From Ceratorhiza oryzae-sativae (taxonomy: Eukaryota > Basidiomycota > Agaricomycetes > Cantharellales > Ceratobasidiaceae): a stretch of DNA of 64,000 nucleotides. The notes under the pieces are model-generated. The model was given only the letters and a program-made list of their open reading frames with translations. It ran no database searches and was not told where the DNA came from. The stretch spans positions 264,857-328,856 of the forward strand of contig JARWMV010000012.1 in NCBI GenBank assembly GCA_030998015.1, given 5' to 3'. The translations under genes were made by a program, and so were the position numbers. This document shows, one piece after another, positions 21,087 through 33,213 of the stretch (positions are counted from its first letter, which is position 1; every line of letters begins with the position of its first letter).

Positions 21087-23949
21087 ATGATGCAGGCGTA
21101 CAGGTCAGTTCCCTTGCTCGCTGCCACCCACTCTGCTGACACCCCGCAGACACCGACCCCCGCCCGCCCGCGCCCGCCGAAGCGTGGGTCGTACACGAGC
21201 AAACCCCGCCCGTCGATGATCACCACCGTGCCCGACCCCAAGACAGACGACGGCGAGAGCCCTGCCCCGCTGCCCGCTGCCAACTGGTGGGAGCCTCAGC
21301 CACGGGGGCGCACCCGGGTCGACCGGCGCGGTGCGTCGCCCCCACCCCCGCCGTCGCCGATCCCGATCCCCGAGGCAGACACCCCGCGGCCTGCCCAGCT
21401 CGAGCTCGGGCGCGCGATGCCTGGCGCCCACCTCCCGCTCCACATGCGCTCCTATTCGCCGGCCCCACCCAGCACCTCTGCCATCTCCGACGGGCCAGCA
21501 TCCCCCGCCGCCCTCTTTCTCTCTGCGTTTTCGTCCCCTGCACCGAGCGTGCGTTCGCCCTCGCCCCTGCCCGTCGTCATCTCCCCGGCGATGGCCATGT
21601 TCCACTCGCCCCCGCCGATCCCACCAACCACCGCCACCGCTGTGTCACCTGTCGCCCTCTCGGCACTCCCAGAGGCAGGAGCCTCAGTCGGTGGCTATGT
21701 TCTGGGTCCTGTGATCGGTCATGGGGGGTTTTCCACTATCCGGACTGCGACTTCTGAGGTCACCGGTGGAGTTGTTGCTGTCAAGATCGTGCCCATCAAG
21801 TCCGCTTCCGCTACGCCCGCCGATGCTCCGCGAGGACGAGGCGGGGCTCGCGCTGCCACCATTGGCCGCGCGGCGACCATTGCCGGGCGCGCTCGGGCCC
21901 CGCTTCCTTCGTTCCCTCAGCCTGAACAGGACGACGCCTCCCAAGCCATCGAAGACGAGGCTGCCTTGTGGTCATCGCTCTCGCACGAGCACATCCTACC
22001 GCTCTTTTCGGCCGAAGAAACGCTTGGCGCCTGGTTCCTATTTACCCTCTACTGTCCGGCCGGAACTCTGCTCGATCTTCTCAAACGAGACGGCCAGATC
22101 ATCGCACCCCAACCCTCGTCTGCCAGCAACACACCAGCCAAACGACGCCCATCCTTTGCATCTTCTTTTGCCTCGGCCTCTGCCCGCGGGCGCTCCAGCA
22201 GCATCACTCTGCCTGCCCAACAGCGTGGCGGCCTCTTGCCAGAAACGGCCGCCACACTTTTCAGGCAGGTCGTCCGCGGATTGAGGTATCTACATGAGAC
22301 GGCTCGCGTCGTTCATCGTGACATCAAGCTTGAGAATATCTTGGTCGACGAAAACGGAGGTGCTCGCATTTCAGACTTTGGACTGGCCGTCTTGATGGAT
22401 GCCGAAAGCCAGGTCGAGACCAGTGTCGAACGGAGCGTCGAGCGACGGAGCTCGGAAAGGGCAACCGTTGCCGAGCGTCGCAGTGTCGAGCGCAAGGCGG
22501 CCTCAATCGGTCTCGGCCCTGCGCCTACCAGCTCTGCAGTTGGCCGCGCCAATTCGGTCTCAGTCGCCCAGGCTTCTCAGCATTCGCAGAAACACACGTT
22601 TCCGCCTGGAAGCCTTCCCTATGCGTCTCCAGAGCTTTTACGTCTTGGCCACACGCAACAAACTCGGGGCCGCATCGGAAGCAAGAGCCGAGAGAGGGGC
22701 CGGGCCAGGCAAGATGCGGGGCATATCCCGAACCCAGCACAAGACATTTGGGCCTTGGGATGTGTATTGCATGCGCTGTTTACCGGTCGGCTGCCATTTG
22801 CGGATGCGTTTGAGCCAAGGTTGCAGATGAAGATTGCCAGGGGCATCTGGGACGAGTCGCTGGTATGTAGTTTTTGCTGTATCCCATTTGCTCGTGATTG
22901 ACCTGTCGCTCTAGATTACCGCCCTTCCAAACTCGACTGCATTGCTCGAGGTGCTGCGTGGATCTCTCTGCCTCTCCGTCCCCCAACGCTGGACGATTGC
23001 CGAGGTGGACCAGCGTGCGTGGGCGATTGGGGTTGTAGATGAAGATGCGGAGCGCGAAGCGACGAGGATGGAGCGTCGTGGCAGGAGTGGTGCGCAGGGT
23101 GGAGATCAGCCTGGGGAGGTGTTTGGCATGGACATAAAGAGAGAGCAGAGCAGAGGCAGGCGAGGTCCTAGCCAAGTAAGGGGAAGAGATTCAAGTGTTG
23201 TGAGAGAAGGGAGTGTAGCACGGGGGCGGGGCGTGAGTGTTGTACGGGGTCGCCGTATGGAGAGTGCGGGCAACAGTAGCTACAGTCCATCTCCAAACGC
23301 GAGGGGGAGGAGTGTTAGTTCAGGCCCAAAGGACATGAGCGTCAAGCGTGGTGCGAGTATGACCAGGACAAAATCGAGCCCGGCTCAACCAATTCTTCAA
23401 GAATCTGGTAGCGTGACTGCCACCCCCAAAATAGCCCGAGCCCCTAGCCTGACACGTAGCCTGATCCCTCGATATACAGCGACGCTTTCTCCTTCGACCC
23501 CAGCTACGCCACCCATTCAAATTGACGCCACTGCCAAGCGCCCACACGTGCAGACCGCACGTTCGTTCAATAGCTCGAATGGCTTCTCGTCCCCAAGCAC
23601 CTCGAGCTCGTGTGGTGGACCTCCGCTCACCCCCGAAGATCAGGTCTCCAGTCGCAGCTCTAGCCGCAGTACGAGTGCTGATCGGCGGCCCGACCGAAGC
23701 CCTGTTCTCGACCGCTTTGGCCGTGGATCCACCAACCTCGGAGTGGGTGCCAACCGCCCAGGACAGACGCCACCCCTCAGCCCGAGCGAAGGTCCTCGCG
23801 CGCCGGATGAGCTCGTCACTCGCAGCCGAAGTCGCGGCCGCTTTACAGCCGAACTTGCGATTGTGAACGAGGGAGAAGCAGCCGCCAGCGCGTGGTGCCT
23901 GGATGCAAAGGGCTTTGATCAGGCCAAGCTGCGGGTGGCGAATGTGTAA
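21087..23949 (+). CDS. Serine/threonine protein kinase with long disordered flanks
   Basis: Two exons (21087-22862, 22915-23949) give 936 residues. Residues 1-195 are Pro-rich and disordered. The kinase domain starts near residue 200: Gly loop GHGGFSTI, VAIK-equivalent Lys in VVAVKIV, HRDIKLEN with the catalytic Asp near residue 410, DFG near 430, YASPELL near 514, and DIWALGCVLHALFTGRLPF. It transfers phosphate from ATP to Ser/Thr. The activation segment has an insert of about 75 residues rich in SVER/SSER repeats between DFG and SPE, unusual for the fold and possibly a regulatory or autophosphorylated loop. The C-terminal 300 residues are Ser/Arg/Pro-rich. All catalytic residues are present. 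The subfamily is not clear; CAMK/Snf1-like is possible. Codon use is strongly GC-biased. Confidence 0.92.
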
Positions 23950-24639
23950 ATCGTCGGGGGGTTCCAGAACTACTTGGGGTTATTTTCGGTGTGTTTTTAG
24001 GGTCTTTTGGGTTTCCCGACATTCTTTATGTTTCCCGTAGTATTTTGCTGTCTCCATGGTCAATGTACAGTATTGCTATGCAGCCGTATCTATTCTATGC
24101 TCCTTCTGTTGTTTGTACATAACGGCTAATTTATATGAGACTTGTGCATACGTACTTGAGGCTCTATATTAGCATTGACTTGCATGGATTAAGCGCTCAC
24201 TACTAGCTACGCTTGGAGTAACCTACTGGAAATCGCTCGCAGCCATGGAAAGCTCAAGAAGAAGCCAGCAAACATCAAAATCGGTAGAAACACAAAAACA
24301 ATGGGTCTTTGACCGAACAAGTTTTGCTGCCACGCCACCTGTTTCGGTTGGGGAAAAGGTCTGGTAGCCACATAATAGCCACAAACGTACCAGCTCTGCG
24401 ATTCGCAGAAAATTGTGAAGTTCAAGTTTAAGAGGTTTCATAAAGGATCGGCGGCGAAAAGTCACAGAGCCGAGTGAAATTCAACATGTGGGCTCCGAGC
24501 ATTCCAATCAGGCTCTGGATGTTCCGTTTTTCGGGAGATGTTTGGTTTTAATTCATCGCGTGGCTGCATTGGCTGTACCTCGACACGTTATTTATACAGT
24601 GGCCTTGACGCACTTTCTCCCTCTATCTCCCCTCCACGT
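23950..24639. other. Intergenic region, nothing recognised
   Basis: Holds the presumed 3' end of the kinase transcript. Minus-strand ORFs at 24207-24465 have no motif. Confidence 0.45.
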
Positions 24640-25318
24640 ATGCAGTTCGTTATTTCAACAGTGTACTCTGCTCTCCGGAAGGTTTCTTCGATAATGAGGC
24701 TGAATCATCATACTCCGAATACTCTGGGCCTTATACCTTCCAAGTCCAAGTTTCTGGCACCTAAACCTCTCCCTTTGAGCAGGTCCGATCAGGCTACTTG
24801 CAAGGTACGTGATGCGATGAGCTGAGGGTTGACTGCCTTCGTAGGACGGTCTACTTTGCTGGGCAGATGCTACCCCCTTCCATGTGGCCATACTAATTGG
24901 CGACGAGTATAGAGCGTTTAAATCAAAAGTCAAACGAGACCAGAACCATATGGAGGCCTTGGCCATCGAGCAAGCTACTCGTGAGCTTGCGGGCCGGAAG
25001 CGCAAGGGGGCCATAACCCTGTATTCGGATAGTCGGAGCGCAATCCGGGCGTTAGAGAGGGAGAAGTATAAGCGCTCGAGTATTAGGGAATCTGCGGCAC
25101 GAACCCGCGAAATAATTAGGTTAGATAAGCTCCAAGTAAGAGTGGTGAGGGTCCCGATCGCGAAGAAACGGGCCGACCCCTTAAGCCGAGGCCGTAATCC
25201 GTTGGGCTATCGGTTGATCCAAAAGCCAGCCGGGGTCCCAAGGGTTTTGAGGGATTACTTAGACATGCAGCAAATCCCTAGGGGATTCAATAGAATTAGC
25301 TGCAGTCCCTGGTTATGA
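24640..25318 (+). CDS. Small RNase H-like protein, possibly domesticated from a retroelement
   Basis: Two exons (24640-24804, 24845-25318) join in phase to 212 residues. The three acidic positions of the RNase H fold are visible in order: CWADATPFHVAI (Asp), NHMEALAIEQA (Glu) and LYSDSRSAIRAL (Asp). The conserved tail VPIAKKRADPLSRG resembles the end of retroelement and pararetrovirus-type RNase H domains. The typical role is cleavage of RNA in RNA-DNA hybrids. No reverse transcriptase, integrase or LTR lies beside it, and the frame is intact with a proper 40-nt intron. It may therefore be a domesticated host gene or a recently stranded fragment. The 55-residue N-terminal exon has no recognised motif. 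Confidence 0.65.
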
Positions 25319-26084
25319 TAGGTTTGTTAATGTGTTCCAAGTATCACGCATGTATTCCGAGTCACTAAGAATGACGCATTGTCTCTGCTTGAGCTGATGG
25401 GGACAGGGGTGTTTCTGGTCAAGCTGAAAAAATCGCATGTTCTAGCGGGAACAGGTATCAAGGGTTCCCCGACAGCAAGTCGGGACAATAGGCTGGCCAA
25501 CCAGACATCATGATATAGCACCAAGGGTCGTACAAATAGCAACGGAAAGCTGACGGTGGGTTTTAGCCATTCCATATATAAAATGAACGTTATCATACCG
25601 ACGGTTCGCCCAACGTTCGTAATATATAATATGTGATTTCCAGTGGCTGGCGATTACTGGAGTTTGTCAATCTTGGGACAGAGTGATGAGCACCCGAGTG
25701 CACCAAACTCCCACCGCTCTAAACTCACATTTGGTTGGGGGTCGGGTCGCCTTGAGTAGGTTCCGTATTATCGAACACGAGCAGAATGACCAAATCGAAG
25801 CCACCATTTTGGCGATGGATCGCCCAGGCGCCCGAGTATCATGTGCGATTTTTATTTTATTTTTATTTTTTGCATGCATATTTAACGAACTACACGAATA
25901 ATGTGGGTGGTCGAAACGGTCAGAGACAATACAGACAAGAACTAACAAACAAGTAAAACGGAGACACAAGCAGCGAGAGGGGGACAGAGGTCAAACAGCC
26001 GAAAGGCGTACTAGAGTCAGAGCAGGATCGCGAGGAACAAACGGGAAAGTGAAACAAAAATAAATTTCAGAGCGATCACGAGAG
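25319..26084. other. Intergenic region, AT-rich
   Basis: No gene recognised. It contains an A/T tract around 25850-25870. Short ORFs on both strands lack motifs. Confidence 0.45.
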
Positions 26085-26384
26085 AAGCGGAAATCGCCAG
26101 AACTCTTGAGAAAGTCGACGAGAGCCCAAAGGCCCTTGATCGTGCCAAAGATGTCGGTCATCTCGATTGAGGGGGAGCCTCTACGTAGCAGCCAGCGCGG
26201 CTCCGAGCGTAAGGAGGACGTGCTTAATCGTCTGTAGTGTGGTGTCGTCGCATGGGCTGAAGGGGTCTGGAGCGTCGTCTGTCTTGTATGAGCGGTGCCG
26301 GAGGTTGTAAGCGCCCGAGACGCAGTGACCGAGAATACTTGGATAAGTCACGTGCTTCGTGTAGGTCTGTAAATATGTATGCAA
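26085..26384 (-). pseudogene. Relic LINE ORF2 C-terminus
   Basis: Minus-strand translation reads LGHCVSGAYNLRHRSY, then CDDTTLQTIKHVLL, and further on MTDIFGTIKGLWALVDFLKS. These match the order of the C-terminal end of the intact LINE ORF2 at 16002 (ALTGHAF, CPCG-REHILLECP, PEILGSTKGIEKLIVFLE). It is a degraded 3' end of another Tad-like element without the rest of ORF2. Confidence 0.65.
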
Positions 26385-26598
26385 AAAAAGGGATAAGTCA
26401 CGTGCCCCCCTCGTGACTGTCCTCTGAGTTTAGTACGCCTTCGGGCCGTTTGACCTCTGCCCCCCGTTTCGCCCCTTGGTGCCCCGTTTTCGATTTGCTG
26501 CCGCGGTTACTTCTTGTTCTTTCTTCTGACCAGTTCGACCATGTGTTCGTGTAGGTCTATAAATATGTATGCCAAATAAAGAAGGATAAGTCACGTGC
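26338..26598 (+). repeat. Direct repeats with GGATAA-GTCACGTGC
   Basis: GGATAAGTCACGTGC occurs near 26341, 26391 and 26584. The last two are preceded by a further shared stretch (TTCGTGTAGGTCT, one base, TAAATATGTATGC) at about 26355 and 26547. The core holds a CACGTG E-box. The repeats lie between the LINE relic and the gluconolactonase-like gene, so they may be LINE tail debris or regulatory sites of that gene. Confidence 0.6.
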
Positions 26599-26668
26599 GG
26601 AATTGGGGATCCTTGTCGCTTGGCTGGCCGACCCTGCTACTCGGTCGTGCGGCCATTAGCTCGAGCAC

Positions 26669-28310
26669 ATGATCCAGGGCAGCCTTCTAGCTGGACTCTT
26701 GCAAGGAAAACATAAAAGCCAGCATGCCCGCTATGGTCCCGTTTTCTTCTTCCCACCACGAGACGTCTTTGGCCAATTCGAGCATATACGTATGTTGATG
26801 TATTGGCCCTGTAATAGCGCGACTAACCTTAGAAAAGTTTGCACCGCCCAGCACCCATGCTGTTATCAACGGCTCATTCGATCGTGATGTCTTTAAGTCC
26901 ATGTGGGACACATTCTATGTTGACTCGGACGGAAATCCAACCGGTTCGCGACCCTTTGCATTTCCGCCGGCAACGCGTCCGTTTGTAGCAGAAAGCAGGG
27001 TGTTTGTTGATGTCGTTGGAGAAAACGCAACCCTCTCTGTAATCGCACAAGCTGATAGTCGTCAGTTTCACGAGGGTGAGAATATCTTTACATTTTCAAC
27101 CATGGTTTTTTGAGCGTTCGTTTAACCATTCTAGCTGGAATATATTTACCTATCACAAACGAGGTCTACTTCACTTCCAATATCTTGAACACGACGACTG
27201 CGACGCCCGATTATACCTATCCCATATTCGCCAGTCTAAGCAAAATATCGCTCAACGCGACCAATGGCACTTATCATTGGGAGACCATAAAGCCACCCTC
27301 GAAATCCTTCGTTCTTCCAAACGGTGGGACGCTGTATGACGGCAAGCTTTTGATGGCCGTTCAAGGATATCAGTTTGCTGCGCCCGCAAGCCTTGTGGCC
27401 GTCGACCCTTTCCACAAAAACCCAGATGGCACCCTGAAATCACAAGTTCTGCTCAATAATTTCTATGGACGGCCTTTCAATTCTCTCAATGATGTTGCCG
27501 TTATGGCTCGTGCTGGAACGCCCCTTCTCGAGCAGTGGGTTTTCTTTACAGGTCAGATGTCTGTATTGGCTTTCCCTTGAACTTCCTAACATTCCCAACA
27601 TGGAGTAGACCCGGCCTACGGTTACTACCTACAAAAGTTCAAACCTTACCCCCGTTTGCCATCCCAAGTGTATGCATTTCATCCACCCAGTGGAACGATC
27701 GTTGTAGTGGAGGACCGACTTCAGCGACCGAATGGAATTCAGTTTAGCCCAGACATGAAGACATGTTATATTTCCGACACTGGCTTCTTGACCGAGGATC
27801 CCGCGGATCCTGTTCCAAAAGATGGAACCGGGCCGGGCACGATGTGAGTGGCTGAACGTGTCTCCCGTAGCCCCAGACTAATGATTGCTAGCTATGCATA
27901 CGACGTGGTTTACCCGCCTCACGGTTCAGACCCGACCACGCACCCGCCAGCACTGATCAACAAGCGGCTATTTGCCTTCACTGATAATGTCACCCCTGAC
28001 GGGCTCAAACTGGATAAAGATGGAAACGTGTACGGAGGATGCTTTGACGGGGTCCACGTAAGCACTTAACTGACCCCACTGGATCGCTGGCGTGGCTGAT
28101 GATATCATGAAACTCGTGAAATAGGTTTGGAATAAAAATGGTGCGCTACTTGGCAAAATTCTGTTAGGGTTGGATATCCCGACAAACGTCACCGGAGTAC
28201 CAGCCGGACGGGGTGCAGCCAATATGGCCTTTGTCCCTGGAGGTCTGGTCATGTTTGCTGAAGATAGAATTTATTTCGCCAAGATCAAGGCCGAGGGGGC
28301 TCTACTCTAA
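26669..28310 (+). CDS. SMP-30/gluconolactonase-like protein
   Basis: Six exons (26669-26789, 26833-27075, 27135-27551, 27609-27843, 27892-28057, 28125-28310) join in phase to 455 residues. Beta-propeller motifs of the family occur in order: NSLNDVAVM, VFFTDPAYGY, RPNGIQFSPDMKTCYISDTG, NVTPDGLKLDKDGNVYGG and FDGVHVWNKNGALLGKI. Members hydrolyse lactones such as glucono-1,5-lactone and bind a divalent metal at the propeller centre through Glu, Asn and Asp residues like those seen here. Several N-x-T/S sites suggest secretion, but no convincing signal peptide follows the chosen ATG, so an upstream exon may be missing. It is convergent with the GH55 glucanase gene (233 bp between stops). The family is clear; the substrate is not. 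Confidence 0.88.
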
Positions 28311-28542
28311 ACGGTTTCTCGTTGGGTTGCGTTTATTCGCCCTGGACTCTGGTGGTGGTATGTGTTCTGGGTCAACTATATGATTTTTTACGCAAGGTGT
28401 TTGGGAGAAAAAATGCAGTTGCACAACATTTGGTTTCACACTACATGCTCCGCAAGTACAATTTCAGGACACCACAGAAGCTGGGAATCACGTGGGCCTC
28501 AACCGAATCCCACAGCGTTTCCAATACAAGGATATAACTTGT

Positions 28543-31500
28543 TCAATGTGTACTAGTGGTCGAGGTCCAAATGGTCATTGTCGAGGCGAAGCCGTTGCGG
28601 TTTTGGCTCTGGTTAGCGACGCCAGCCGATCCGACGTTGATCATGTTTGTAACACCAACGGTGGAGAGCGAATACACGTAGACATCTTTTGCAGTGCGTG
28701 AGAACGATGACCAGAGGTAGCGAGCACGTAAATCATATACCTGTGGAATCAGAGCTCACAGTCGCGATGGAGTTTTGGCATGTGTAGGACGTTAGGCAGG
28801 CTTGATTGTAGTTCTGCGTGAACTCTTCAGACCTTTTCAGCAGTACCAGTGATGAAGTGACGAACCTGGAAGAAACTGTACAGACCAGCGCCATAAACGA
28901 AAATATTGGAGGAGGTTTGCACGCGAAGGGCCCAAGCGGCGTTGCCGTTGGCGAATGAGGGATCAGCGTAGGCGGAGTTGATGCTGAATGGTGAAGGGGG
29001 CGCAGGTGCAGGTTGGTAATATGGCTGAAGACTTCAAGTTAGTGTTGAACTTGGAGGACCAGGGAAACAACTCATGGTCTCCGTCTGGATGAGACCCGCG
29101 TACACGTTCTTTGAGCTGACTATGTTGTATTGGTAAAGAGTATGGTGCTCCACTCCCGTTCCAATGAGCCAGACGGGGCCGTTTGTCGATTGGCTTAGTA
29201 GACCGCGACCAGAGTAGGCGTCGATCTGACCTTCATTGCCATCCTCACTACGCGTAATGATGCGTCACAATTCCTGGATGGTCAGAGAGCAACTTACAGA
29301 TCATGATCAGCAGCCCAGACCCAGACATTCTCCATGTAAGCCGATGCGGTGCTTGTGATGTGAATACCCAGGAACGCGGCAGTACACGCTGGGATCGAGG
29401 AATGAGCAGTCTGAGCTTTGCAGTTGCTCACATCGATGTTTGTTCCTTTGAAGCCGGCAAGGCGAATGTGCACGTCCCAAAGACCAACAGTCCCTTTTTG
29501 GCCAGAGGCATCCCCCACATTCCATTGAACCACGATAGCACCCGCGCTCCCTGAGCGAGTTGAGAATACCATGTCACTAATCTCAACCGTGCCTTTCTCG
29601 CCGGGGTTGCCAACTTGGATGACAGGGGTAGGCTTTGTCTGATCTGCGAAAGCGGATCCCCCACCGATAATTGTCGACCAAATCTCGCCTACCACAGTAG
29701 ACCCGGTAGGGATCTTGATAGTCTTGGTAACGTAGTAGGTACCGGCGTCAAAGTAGATGATCTTGCAGCCCCAATACTTGTCGAAGATGGCCTGAATGGC
29801 TGCGCTATCGTCAGTCACACCGTCTCCCTTGGCTCCTTCGGCCTTGACTGAAATGAATTCTAGGCAAACTATGAGCTGAAATTCGTCAAAGGAACAATAC
29901 CTTGGCTTACGGCTGGGCGCATAGTTCAAATATTGAGGCCGCGACTTGGAGAAAATCTTGCCCGTCGAATCAATGAGTGCCGAGGGCTTGGCTGGAGCGT
30001 TGATCGCGGCCTGAGTGTATTTGGGGGTGGTGGTAGTCCCAGTGTAGACATTTCCTTGAGCCCACTGTCTAATGGTTTTGTCCCCGCCAGCTAGCACAAC
30101 CCGGCCACTTCCGTCGAGGATCCCGTTGGTTACTCCGCTGAATTTGACATTGTCCAATAGAATTGAACCACCAAGCGAAGAGGGTGCAGAGCCCGACGTG
30201 CGCAAGAAGGTAGGTGTGTTAGTAACCACCGCGTCGATAATGACGTCCGCGCCCACGGTCTAACACGCGGATATGGATAAATACGAATCGGGCATTGGCC
30301 GACTGGAAGGCCCACCTGTTGATCCTGAGTCAAGCCTCCTGTTGTAATATCGAAACCTACTTGGCAGTTGCTGTCGACGACATTGAGTCAGAGTTTTTGG
30401 ATAGGCAGAAGAGAAACACTCACATTATTTTCACATCTTGGAAGGTCCAACCCCAGTTCCATGGTTGGAAGATGCCCGACTGCGCATTAGCGACCTAAGG
30501 AATGTCCTATAAGCGATAGAAATTTAATAGAGAATGATTGCCATACAGTAATGTTGCGAACGGTAAACTGCTGGTTACCCATCCAAACGCCATATTTACC
30601 ACTGGGGAATGGTCAGCATGCGCATCGTGCACGTACATAAAGCGACTTACCCATTGAAGTACAGGTCAGACATGAAGCCGCCCGATCCGTTCTCCATGAA
30701 TATACCCTGGTGATTGTTGCCGACCGCCTGAGACATTTCGACGCGAACGTTGACGAGTGATGTGGCTTGTGAAACTAGGACAACATTAGGCAAGTCATTC
30801 GTAATCTCACAAGTCGACTGTCCTACCTTGCCAGTGGAGACCAGTCGCCGAAGCTGAAGTTGGCATCCGACGCAGATCGATGATAAAGTTGCGGGTAGAG
30901 CGGAAGAAGTTGTTTTGGTTGACCCAATATTGCGCCCCTCCTCCACCAGGAATGTACGGATCTGCATCTGAATGGGGTTGAGCAACCGAGGTATACATAG
31001 ATTAATTGTATATTTTAGCGTACCGATGACGGCTATGCCATTGAAGCCCGCGGCCGCTAGCAGAGTGGGGGGGTTTTTAGCATCCCCGACCATTGAAGTA
31101 TAGTAGTAGGGCACTATGGGGCTTGAAACAAGGTACTGAATATCAATGAGATTAGGTTATGCCGATGGCTGCTAAAGTGTGGCTCACAGTTCCGGGTGGG
31201 AAGTAGATGAGGCCAGGAGAGACGGTACTTGATTTACATCCCTGCCCGCAACGATTTCCATCAGATATAGCCTGGTTGATGGCGGCGGTATCGTCTGTAC
31301 ACAGATTAAGTATGTGATACCTAAAAGCCGAGTTTTCAAATCACCTGTGACACCATCGCCCTTGGCACCATAGTCTTTGACGTTCCGAAACACCTTATAG
31401 CTCGAAGGACTGGGATTATATGGAGAACCACCACGGCGAAGAATGGTCTGCATCCAATACGGATCGCTGGGAGCAGCGGTACCCAGACCAAGTGGGGCTG

Positions 31501-31591
31501 CACATGTGGATCCCAAAGATCGCACGGAGGTAACCAAGCAAGCCGTAGCAAACGCCGTCACACACGCGATGGTGTGGGCGAGTGAAACCAT
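28543..31591 (-). CDS. GH55 exo-beta-1,3-glucanase, secreted
   Basis: Fourteen exons join in phase to 789 residues: 31591-31345, 31294-31188, 31135-31024, 30967-30827, 30774-30651, 30601-30547, 30494-30424, 30370-30316, 30259-29911, 29859-29298, 29247-29076, 29024-28866, 28813-28741 and 28685-28543. A signal peptide (MVSLAHTIACVTAFATACLV) is followed by two right-handed beta-helix (pectate-lyase-3-like) repeats, each opening with KGDGVT-DD, and by GH55 hallmarks YYQPAPAP, GLYSFFQNYNQ and CLTSYTCQNSI. It would release glucose from the non-reducing end of beta-1,3-glucan outside the cell, in wall turnover or attack on other fungi. Intron 11 (29025-29075) has AT, not GT, at its 5' end; without splicing there the protein stops early. 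All other introns are GT-AG. Confidence 0.92.
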
Positions 31592-32284
31592 ACGAGTAAA
31601 CGTAAGTGAGATCTGGATTTAAGCTCTACCTGACGCGCTTTTATAGTAGACGAGCGATAAAGAAGAGGCGGAAGACATTGATTCGCGATATAGCCAAGAA
31701 ATTCAGTTGGAATCGTCAGACTTGGTCACAAAACAAGCGAGCCCGCTTTCAGGTAGCGAATACATTGTGCAACGCGGTCGAATGTCTGTGGCCCAGAAAG
31801 AAGGTGCTAAATTTCCAGCGGGAACAAGAAACACCGCGTGGGACCTGCCCGACCAGACCGTCCGACCGTAAGCGACAATTAGCCCGAATCACGAGAACAA
31901 CCCGGATTGATTAGAAGATATCCCACGTTGAGTATCTCTGCCAGCGGATTTATGGGCCATTGTGAACCGCTAGGTATCATCAAGGCCAGATATATGTGTC
32001 TAATAGTGAGAAATCGAAGATCAGTTGGAGTGGGAGACACACGACGCTTAAGCGCCCTGAGTGGGGGATAAAATCAGAATCCCGTGACGCTCTCCATAAC
32101 CCCTTACTCGTTGCCTCACGTTCCGCTTGTTGCCACCTGTACATATATTTTTCGTTCCAGGTGCTGCCTTTCTATAAGTGCTTTGAATTTGCTCATGTAA
32201 CGTGTTTCTGTTTGTATACAATAGAACAGATGTAACCGAAAAAAAAAACCCCGAATCCCGTGACGTTGGCCGAGAGGAAGGGCG
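31592..32284. other. Intergenic region upstream of GH55 gene
   Basis: Presumed promoter of the GH55 gene. ORF 31606-31914 on the plus strand is basic and motif-free and is probably chance. Confidence 0.45.
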
Positions 32285-32440
32285 CGAGGTTCAACCTCGC
32301 CTTGTCCAAGTTCTACTCGGCCACTGCTTCTCGGGCTCTTACAACCTAAGCCACCACTCATACAATCTCGACGACTCTCCTGACCCCTTGTGTCCCTGTG
32401 ACGACACCACCCTCCAGATGATCAGCTCAGCAAAAACCCG
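32285..32440 (+). pseudogene. Relic LINE ORF2 C-terminal fragment
   Basis: Plus-strand translation reads LVQVLLGHCFSGSYNLSHHS, then DSPDPLCPCDDTTLQM. This is nearly the same peptide as the relic at 26181-26384 (minus strand), so both derive from one LINE family. It is cut off just before the CpG-poor region begins. Confidence 0.6.
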
Positions 32441-32461
32441 TGGGGGTAGGGGGGCGTAATT

Positions 32462-32606
32462 AGGTGTAAAGAGGGGTAATGAAAACGGGGGTGTAGTAAT
32501 GACATCATTATGCCAAATTACAATGGTGTAATGGGATAACAACAGATAATTATGTGTCATTGCATGGAATTTAACCATTACTACACCCCCTTGTTGCATT
32601 ACACCT
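32462..32606. mobile_element. Candidate 145-bp MITE
   Basis: AGGTGTAA at 32462-32469 pairs with TTACACCT at 32599-32606. Inside it, GGGGGTGTAGTAATG at 32487-32501 is the perfect reverse complement of 32576-32590. It sits at the border between the CpG-normal and CpG-poor halves. No clear target-site duplication was found. Confidence 0.5.
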
Positions 32607-33213
32607 TAAGTTTTTCTTGAGAGGCACATGCTCCAAGAGTGCCCCCTACACTCAGACTCACACTGGCTACTTTGTAAAGGCTCTCCCTCTATTGAAATGT
32701 CAAAATTATTTGGTACAATGCAGGGCCTTTGGGTCCTTGTCACTTCCTCAAAGATTCTGTCACTTTCCACTTCCCCTGTGATTGTTCTGTTACTGAGTTG
32801 TTGTTTGTCTCCCACTCTGTTTTTGCTTTCCTGTGTTGTATTTCATCAGGGAAACCTCTGGTATAACTTAAGTGCCAGCTAACAAGGGAATTTCAATCAG
32901 ACAAGGTCATGTCATGTGCATACAAACAGACACAGGGGAAAAGTTTTGTATCATGCAAATACCATTTTTGCACTCGATATATCAGTTTGTATACAACTAA
33001 AACAAAATAATTAAACTATAGCAAAAGATATTAAGCACTAATACTTTCACAAAAACACCTAAGGGCATGAACTGAAGACTGGGCCTGTCATGTTCCAGCT
33101 TGGGGTGTGATTTCACCATTTACTCAACCATTTTGCAACCAATTTTGCCTCAACACACATCATCCAAAAGCTCTTGCTTGGGCACATCTTTTTTATTACA
33201 CCAAATTGCAAAA
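32607..33213. other. AT-rich, CpG-poor region without genes
   Basis: ORF 32628-32882 has no motif. This is the beginning of the repeat-rich compartment. Confidence 0.45.

Noticed and set aside
21105..22297. Several long minus-strand and alternate-frame ORFs inside the kinase gene
   Set aside because: Shadow frames of GC-rich coding sequence. The kinase motifs define the true frame.
31606..31914. Basic 102-codon ORF
   Set aside because: No motif, and it lies in the presumed GH55 promoter; not supported.
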